Origin: Actinoplanes sichuanensis
GTDB lineage: Bacteria > Actinomycetota > Actinomycetes > Mycobacteriales > Micromonosporaceae
Direction: 5' to 3'
Assembly (NCBI RefSeq): GCF_033097365.1
Contig: NZ_AP028461.1
Span: 5,518,001-5,582,000, forward strand
DNA: 64,000 bases
The position numbers and the translations under genes were made by a program. A model generated the notes under the pieces. That model saw only the letters and a program-made list of their open reading frames with translations. It did not search any database and had not been told where the DNA came from. Of the stretch, positions 59,811 to 64,000 are shown piece after piece (the first letter of the stretch is position 1; every line of letters begins with the position of its first letter).

Positions 59811-61009
59811 GGGTAGCTGCTGGTCACAGCGATAATTAGGTCGTGTGATCGGCGGTTTGCTTGGCGGGTGGCGCGGGCGATGTTGGTGGCGCCGGTGATC
59901 CGGTGCCAGCCGATCGCGGTGTTACGCAGGGTCGCGATGACAGCCGGTCCGGTGCCGGTCCGGGCCTGGTGCAGATCTTCACGGAACGTGACGTCGCGGA
60001 CATGATGGATCTTGTTTTCGATGTGCCAGTGCCGGCGGATCCAGGTCTGCAGATCGCGGGCCGTGGCGTGGCCGGCGGGCAGCGATACCGTCAGGTAGGC
60101 GGTCTCGCGGCTGGTCCGGCCTGCGATGATGCGGGTTCGGGTGATCCGGACGGCCTGCTGCGCGTGTGGAAAGGCGATGCCGCCGGGTGTGGCGACGGTG
60201 ACGGCTTTGACGGTGCGGGTCTCACGGCGGCCGTGACCACGGTCGCGGGTTCGGTCACCGACCGGTATCTGCGCCCAGGGAAGCCGTTTGAGCTGTTTGA
60301 ACAGGGTCGGCTGGTTGCCCTTCACCTGGACGAGCAGGTGTGCGTTGCGGGCGGTGACCTCGTCAGCGTGTCCGGTCTGGGTGTGCAGGGCATCGGCGAT
60401 GAACAGCACCCCGGCCAGGGTGCCGAGCACGGTCTCGACGGCGTCGAGCAGCGGCACGAAAGACGTGATCTCGTTCGACTTCGTGTCCACCGTGACCTGG
60501 GCAATCACCAGCCCGGTGGAGGTATCCAGAGCAGATAACAGATGCACCTGGCGGCCGTCGCCCAGACGGGCGCCGCGCAGCGTCTTGCCGTCCAGGGCGA
60601 TCACCCGGCGATACCTGCGCGACGGCGATCCCGGCCGCTGGGCGCGGGTATGCAGCCAGCCGGCGAGAACGGTGGCCAGCAGGGTCGGATCGAGACGGAT
60701 CAACAATCGCCACATCGTCGTGCCGACCGGCACGGCGTCACCGAAACCGAGACTGGTCCGGGCATGTCCTTCGAGGTCATGGAGCCAGTCGGTGATCGCC
60801 GCGAACGAGGACGCACCGGCCATGACCGCGCAGACCGCGACAGCCAGGACTGCGGACAGCGGGTAACGGATTCCGCGCGGGTCACGCGGGTCCGGAATCT
60901 TCGCCAACGCTTCCAGCAGGCCGTTGCGTTCACCGGCGGTGACCGGGACCGGTGCGGCGGTGGTGTGGGGTGTCGTGACGGTCAGTGCCGTGATGAGAGA
61001 TGATGCCAT
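59798..61009 (-). CDS. ISAs1-family transposase
   Basis: A 403-aa DDE transposase of the H-repeat/ISAs1 type. N-terminal half: LLEALAKIPDPRDPRGIRYPLSAVLAVAVCAVMAGASSFAAITDWLHDL. The catalytic aspartates are in RVIALDGKTLRGA and GVLFIADALHTQ; the glutamate region is RRHWHIENKIHHVRDVTFREDLHQAR. The gene reads toward the left end and its stop lies inside the left inverted repeat. No frame damage, so it may still be active. The start region is separated from the right repeat by about 130 bp that should hold its promoter. Confidence 0.95.
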   Translation of the reverse strand: MASSLITALTVTTPHTTAAPVPVTAGERNGLLEALAKIPDPRDPRGIRYPLSAVLAVAVCAVMAGASSFAAITDWLHDLEGHARTSLGFGDAVPVGTTMWRLLIRLDPTLLATVLAGWLHTRAQRPGSPSRRYRRVIALDGKTLRGARLGDGRQVHLLSALDTSTGLVIAQVTVDTKSNEITSFVPLLDAVETVLGTLAGVLFIADALHTQTGHADEVTARNAHLLVQVKGNQPTLFKQLKRLPWAQIPVGDRTRDRGHGRRETRTVKAVTVATPGGIAFPHAQQAVRITRTRIIAGRTSRETAYLTVSLPAGHATARDLQTWIRRHWHIENKIHHVRDVTFREDLHQARTGTGPAVIATLRNTAIGWHRITGATNIARATRQANRRSHDLIIAVTSSYPRTQ

Positions 61010-61140
61010 CGGCGGGTGGGGTCTTCCTCGGAGTCGTGAAGCGTCGCAACTCCATGATCACCGATGCGGCCTCACCCGCTTCTTATGCCTCTACAGAGGC
61101 CACTCACACCGCGAATCCGCAGCTCAATGCCTTACCATCA

Positions 61141-61158
61141 GACTACGCAATCGCCCTG
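61141..61158 (-). repeat. IS terminal inverted repeat, right
   Basis: Right end of the element; its complement reads CAGGGCGATTGCGTAGTC. Directly followed by the second copy of the target duplication. Confidence 0.88.
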
Positions 61159-61168
61159 GGGTACGGGG
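61159..61168. repeat. Right target-site duplication of the IS element
   Basis: GGGTACGGGG, identical to the left copy at 59783-59792. Confidence 0.9.
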
Positions 61169-61271
61169 TGAGCCGCCCCGCAGAATCCACGCCGCCCCGG
61201 AACCACGACGCGACGTGACCTCGGCCCCGGACCGCAGCGCGAGCTGCGGGCCGGGGCCGAGGTCACCGCTT

Positions 61272-61562
61272 TCATCTCGCCGGGACGGCCGGCCGTAGTG
61301 CGTCGAGTCCCGTGGTGACCGCGTCGAGGGCCGACCCGTCCGGCGAGTAGCAGATCTTGGTGCCGTCGCGGCGGGTCTGCACGAGCCCGGCCTGCCGCAG
61401 CACCCGCAGATGCTCGGAGATCGTCGGCTGGCTGACCCCGAACGCCGTGCCCAGGTCGCAGGCACACACCTCGCCCTGCTCGAACAGCTCCCGCAGGATG
61501 CCCAGCCGCACCGGGTGAGCGAGCGCCCGCAATCGCACCGGCAGGTCGTCAGAGATCGTCAC
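61272..61562 (-). CDS. ArsR-family metal-type regulator
   Basis: A 96-aa winged-helix repressor. LRALAHPVRLGILRELFEQGEVCACDLGTAFGVSQPTISEHLRVLRQAGLVQTRRDGTKICYS is a complete ArsR HTH. The CACDL motif (C-x-C at about 32-34) in the recognition region is the metal/metalloid-sensing cysteine pair of the ArsR type, though a third cysteine lies only in the wing (ICYS). It diverges from an MFS transporter with a palindrome in the 51-bp gap, so it probably controls that gene and itself. Arsenic, cadmium or another thiophilic ion may be the inducer. Confidence 0.92.
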   Translation of the reverse strand: MTISDDLPVRLRALAHPVRLGILRELFEQGEVCACDLGTAFGVSQPTISEHLRVLRQAGLVQTRRDGTKICYSPDGSALDAVTTGLDALRPAVPAR

Positions 61563-61580
61563 AGACGGATCCTACCTTGA

Positions 61581-61604
61581 TAATTAGCCAGCTCGCTATA
61601 TAGC
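61581..61604. promoter_or_regulatory. ArsR-type operator in the divergent gap
   Basis: TAATTAGC-N6-GCTATATA is an imperfect 22-bp inverted repeat, and GCTATATAGC (61595-61604) is a perfect palindrome inside it. A+T-rich dyads of this kind are the usual ArsR binding sites. It lies 9 bp before the MFS start. Confidence 0.55.
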
Positions 61605-61613
61605 CTTTCGCCT

Positions 61614-62888
61614 ATGAATCTCACCGCCCCGCGACTGCGATTACTCGCCACCTCGATGACCCTCGACGCTCTCGGCAGCGGCCTGTTCGGCCCGTTCGGC
61701 CTGCTCTACGCCCACGAGGTGGCCGGTCTCCCGCTCGCCGTCGCGGGGGCGGCGATCGGAGTGGCCGGCACCGTGGCCCTGACCGCCGGCCCACTGGCCG
61801 GAGCCCTCGTCGACCGCCTCGGCCCGGCCCGCGTGGTGATCCTGGCCAATGCCGTGGCCGTACTCGGCGGCCTGCTCCTGCTCACCGCCCGCGACCTGTG
61901 GCTGTTCACTCTGGCGTCGGTGCTGGGCGTGGCCTCGGCCCGGATGTTCTGGTCGTCGTTCGCCCCGTTGGTGGCCGCGGTGACCGCCGACCGCGCCGAA
62001 CGCTGGCTCGGCTACCTGCGAAGCGCCCGCCTGACCGGCGTGATGCTCGGCGGCTTCGCCGCATCGGCGGTCCTGACCCTGGACCGCCACCACGGCCTGA
62101 TCATCATGCTGGCCGTCGACACCGCGACCTACGCCCTGGCCGGCGTCCTCACCGCCGTCGCCACCGCCCCACTCCGTCACACCGCCCCGCTCGATCCCAC
62201 CGCCCCACTCGATCCCACCGCCCCGCTCGATCCCGCCGAGCCGCTCGATCCCGCCGCGCCGCCACCCGCCCCGGCCTCCTACCGCGCCGTGCTGCGTGAC
62301 CGCGCGCTCCTGCGGCTCACCGTGCTCAACACCGCATGCACGCTGCTCGTCTCGGCGCCGATCATCGCCATGCCGGTCTACCTGATCGACTCGGTGCGGG
62401 GCCCGGCGTGGCTACCCGGCCTCGCCGCCGGCCTGCTCACCGGCCTCGTGGCCCTGGCCATGACCCGCACACCCCACCTGACCCGGGGCACCGGCCGCCT
62501 GCGTGTGCTCGCCCTGGCCTGCCTGCTCTGGGCGGCCGGCTGCCTGGTCCTCATCGCGGCCGGGCTGAGCCCGATCCCGGCCGCCCTGACCGCGACCGTG
62601 GTCCTGGCACTGGCCCAGGCCTTCTACGAACCGACCGCCGACGCCGTACCCCTGGCTCTGGCCCCGCCACACCTGACCGGCCGCTACACCGCCGTCTACC
62701 AGCTGGCCTGGGGCGTTTCGAGCGCGCTGGCCCCGCTGCTGGTGGGCACCCTGCTGTCGATCGACCCGACCGCCCTGTGGCTGACCCTGGCCGCGACCGC
62801 CGCCGTCACCGCAGCCGCCTACCGCCTCTCCGGCACCCACCTGACCCAGCGGGTCGGCCACTCCGGCACCGCCCTGACCTTCACCTGA
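61614..62888 (+). CDS. MFS transporter (paired with ArsR)
   Basis: A 424-aa membrane transporter with about twelve helices. It begins RLRLLATSMTLDALGSGLFGPFGLLYAHEVAGLPLAVAG and has ALVDRLGPARVVILANAVAV as its motif-A-like loop between helices 2 and 3. The central cytoplasmic loop (about residues 190-218) consists of P-L-D-P-[TA]-[AE] repeats coded by an 18-bp tandem repeat, unusual for the family. ATG start. Divergent ArsR gene suggests export of a metalloid complex or a drug under its control; substrate not visible. Confidence 0.88.
   Translation: MNLTAPRLRLLATSMTLDALGSGLFGPFGLLYAHEVAGLPLAVAGAAIGVAGTVALTAGPLAGALVDRLGPARVVILANAVAVLGGLLLLTARDLWLFTLASVLGVASARMFWSSFAPLVAAVTADRAERWLGYLRSARLTGVMLGGFAASAVLTLDRHHGLIIMLAVDTATYALAGVLTAVATAPLRHTAPLDPTAPLDPTAPLDPAEPLDPAAPPPAPASYRAVLRDRALLRLTVLNTACTLLVSAPIIAMPVYLIDSVRGPAWLPGLAAGLLTGLVALAMTRTPHLTRGTGRLRVLALACLLWAAGCLVLIAAGLSPIPAALTATVVLALAQAFYEPTADAVPLALAPPHLTGRYTAVYQLAWGVSSALAPLLVGTLLSIDPTALWLTLAATAAVTAAAYRLSGTHLTQRVGHSGTALTFT
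62187..62258 (+). repeat. 18-bp tandem repeat inside the MFS gene, 4 copies
   Basis: Units CCGCTCGATCCCACCGCC-like at 62187-62204, 62205-62222, 62223-62240 and 62241-62258, coding for PLDPTA-type hexapeptides in the central loop of the transporter. The unit length is a multiple of three, so copy-number change would keep the frame. Confidence 0.9.
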
Positions 62889-62903
62889 CGAGCTTCCGCA
62901 ATC

Positions 62904-62974
62904 GGGGCGGGCGCAGCCGGTAGATCGGCATCAGCCGATCCGCAACCCCGCCGGTGCCGGCTCGCCCGCCCCGG
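62904..62974 (+). terminator. Terminator of the MFS gene
   Basis: CGGGGCGGGCG-C-AGCCGG (62904-62921) pairs with CCGGCTCGCCCGCCCCG (62958-62974), leaving one bulged base and a long internal loop. It begins 15 bp after the MFS stop. Confidence 0.65.
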
Positions 62975-63019
62975 AAAAGCACTGGCGGCCGGCCCGGGGA
63001 GGTCGCCTAGGATGGCCGC

Positions 63020-63499
63020 GTGTTCGAGCTTCAGCGGGTCCGGGATGATCATGCGGCGGCGCTGCTGGAGTTCGAGCTGGCCAATCGGGAGTTCTTCGCC
63101 CGCAGCATCGACGACCGGGGCGACGAATACTTCGCTCGTTTCGATGAACGGCACGCCGCCCTGCTCGCCGAGCAGGAGACCGGGACCTGCCACTTCCACG
63201 TGCTGGTCGACGAACACGGCGCCGTGGTGGGCCGGTTCAACCTGTTCGACGTCGCGGACGGCAGCGCCGAGCTCGGCTACCGGGTCGCGGCGCGGGTGAC
63301 CGGTCGCGGGGTGGCCAAGCTCGGGGTGCGTCAGGTGATCGACCGGGCCCGCGACGACTACGGCCTGACCCGGCTGACCGCGGGCGCCGGCCGGGCCAAT
63401 CTCGCGTCGCTGGCGGTACTGCGAGCCACCGGTTTCGAGGCGGTCGGCGACTCGGACCGAGGCGGCATCCGGCACGTCCGTGACCTGACGACGCCCTGA
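63020..63499 (+). CDS. GNAT N-acetyltransferase
   Basis: A 159-aa acetyl-CoA-dependent acetyltransferase of the RimJ/RimL-like branch. FELQRVRDDHAAALLEFELANREFFARSID at the N-terminus, VGRFNLFDVADGSAELGYRVAARVTGRGVAKLGVRQVIDRA around the acetyl-CoA loop (Q/RxxGxG-like GRGVA, about 94-100) and RLTAGAGRANLASLAVLRATGFE at the end are all typical. GTG start. Single gene between the MFS terminator and the 25-bp repeat array; substrate unknown. Confidence 0.9.
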   Translation: MFELQRVRDDHAAALLEFELANREFFARSIDDRGDEYFARFDERHAALLAEQETGTCHFHVLVDEHGAVVGRFNLFDVADGSAELGYRVAARVTGRGVAKLGVRQVIDRARDDYGLTRLTAGAGRANLASLAVLRATGFEAVGDSDRGGIRHVRDLTTP

Positions 63500-63503
63500 C
63501 CGC

Positions 63504-63603
63504 CGCGATCCGAAAACACCCGCACAGTCGCGGTCCGAAAACACCCCGACTCTCACGATCCGATGACGCCCCGACGGTCGCGGTCCGAAGCGACCACCAC
63601 AGT
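63504..63603. repeat. 25-bp tandem repeat, 4 copies
   Basis: Four head-to-tail 25-bp units at 63504-63528, 63529-63553, 63554-63578 and 63579-63603, each of the form CGCGRTCCGAAAACACCCC followed by GACWST or a close variant. They fill nearly the whole gap between the acetyltransferase stop and the rtcB start region. No spacers. Confidence 0.92.
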
Positions 63604-63633
63604 TCGCGGGCGCCCCGACCGTACGGTGGACAA

Positions 63634-64000
63634 ATGATGCGCAAGATCAATGACCGGCTGATCAGCTGGGCCAGCATCCTCGAAGAGGAGACGCTGCGGC
63701 AGGCCGAGAAGGCGTCCCTATTGCCGTTCATCCACCCGCACATCGCGCTCATGCCCGACGCGCACCTCGGCAAGGGCGCCACGGTCGGGTCGGTGATCCC
63801 GACCCTGGGGGCGATCATCCCGGCCGCCGTCGGCGTCGACATCGGCTGCGGGATGGCCGCCGTCCGCACCCAGTACCACCGGGACGATCTGCGCGGCGAC
63901 CTGAGCCGGTTACGAACGTCGATCGAGCGCGCGGTGCCGTTGTCGGCGGGCGCGTACAACTCGAAGCTGACCGACTCGGCGAAGCAACGGGTGGAGCGGC
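63634..64000 (+). CDS. rtcB: RNA-splicing ligase RtcB, 5' part
   Basis: The window ends after 122 codons. The first residues MMRKINDRLISWASILEEE are followed by the diagnostic RtcB block ALMPDAHLGKGATVGSVIPT, then AAVGVDIGCGMAAVRTQY, where the aspartate and cysteine bind the two manganese ions. RtcB joins 2',3'-cyclic phosphate or 3'-phosphate RNA ends to 5'-OH ends with GTP. GGTGGA stands 6 to 8 nt upstream of the ATG pair; either ATG (63634 or 63637) may be used. The rest of the gene lies outside the window. Confidence 0.94.
   Translation, partial: MMRKINDRLISWASILEEETLRQAEKASLLPFIHPHIALMPDAHLGKGATVGSVIPTLGAIIPAAVGVDIGCGMAAVRTQYHRDDLRGDLSRLRTSIERAVPLSAGAYNSKLTDSAKQRVER

Larger units (their letters stand above)
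59793..61158. mobile_element. Intact ISAs1-family insertion sequence, 1366 bp
   Basis: Bounded by inverted repeats (CAGGGTCATTGCGTTCTC at the left end; the right end reads CAGGGCGATTGCGTAGTC on the other strand, 14 of 18 positions equal) and flanked by the 10-bp direct repeat GGGTACGGGG. It carries one full-length transposase gene on the minus strand. Size, end sequences, 10-bp duplication and transposase type all fit ISAs1. The insertion falls immediately 3' of the GH43 stop codon, which stays intact. Confidence 0.95.

Noticed and set aside
63504..63603. Possible CRISPR array
   Set aside because: 25-bp units abut without spacers.

Overview
The window is very G+C-rich. It has dense GTG/TTG starts, 4-nt stop/start overlaps, coenzyme-F420-type and mycothiol/inositol-type genes, many lipoprotein-dependent sugar ABC systems and secreted glycosidases with ricin-type lectin tails. 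All of this points to the chromosome of a soil actinomycete, most likely a member of the Micromonosporaceae (Actinoplanes-like). The genus is inferred from style and was not demonstrated. No rRNA, tRNA or CRISPR was seen, and there is no gene-free stretch longer than about 300 bp.

Layout. 1-8 kb: housekeeping and accessory genes. These are a DUF402 tail, a pit phosphate-transporter operon with the same three-gene order as M. tuberculosis Rv0545c-Rv0544c-Rv0543c, an Acg-like nitroreductase divergent from an MFS exporter across two 16-bp operator-like sites, and a dialkylglycine-decarboxylase-like aminotransferase divergent from its LysR regulator with a textbook T-N11-A box. 7.8-19.4 kb: a minus-strand galactoside/plant-glycan locus with a LacI regulator, paired TGTGACCGGTCACA operators, a secreted GH-A enzyme with CBM35-like modules, GH36 alpha-galactosidase, a three-gene ABC importer and a secreted GH-A enzyme carrying B-lectin and ricin-B modules. 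19.5-27 kb: a GGDEF-EAL protein, ctaD, a cytoplasmic alpha/beta-hydrolase plus V8-like protease pair, and a secreted PAF-acetylhydrolase-like esterase.

27-33 kb: a structured leader, an ABC importer and a Tat-exported PcRGLX/YetA-like (rhamnogalacturonan-lyase-type) protein. 33-45 kb: two ECF sigma/membrane-partner pairs, a Ser/Thr kinase, a trans-sulfuration-type PLP enzyme, a PhzF-like enzyme, a two-repeat 73-aa protein, TetR plus MMPL with paired operators, and an F420-reductase-like protein.

45-59.8 kb: an unsaturated-uronide locus. One minus-strand operon encodes DUF2264 (frame-split), an ABC importer, DUF624, GH88, a KduI/IolB-type isomerase and KduD. It diverges from heparinase II/III-like lyase plus a DeoR/LacI-hybrid regulator. 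A second hybrid regulator is followed by an ino1 gene ruined by an internal deletion, and diverges from a secreted GH43 (exo-beta-1,3-galactanase-type) enzyme with a ricin-B tail. 59.8-61.2 kb: an intact ISAs1-family element (1366 bp, 10-bp target duplication) inserted exactly at the GH43 stop codon. 61.2-64 kb: an ArsR/MFS pair, a GNAT acetyltransferase, a 4 x 25-bp tandem repeat and the start of rtcB.

Taken together, the window is a polysaccharide-scavenging region. Secreted or surface enzymes cut galactan, alpha-galactoside, pectin and uronide polymers. Three lipoprotein ABC importers, none with its own ATPase here (they presumably share a housekeeping MsiK-like ATPase), bring in oligosaccharides. 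Cytoplasmic GH36, GH88, KduI-like and KduD enzymes finish the job.
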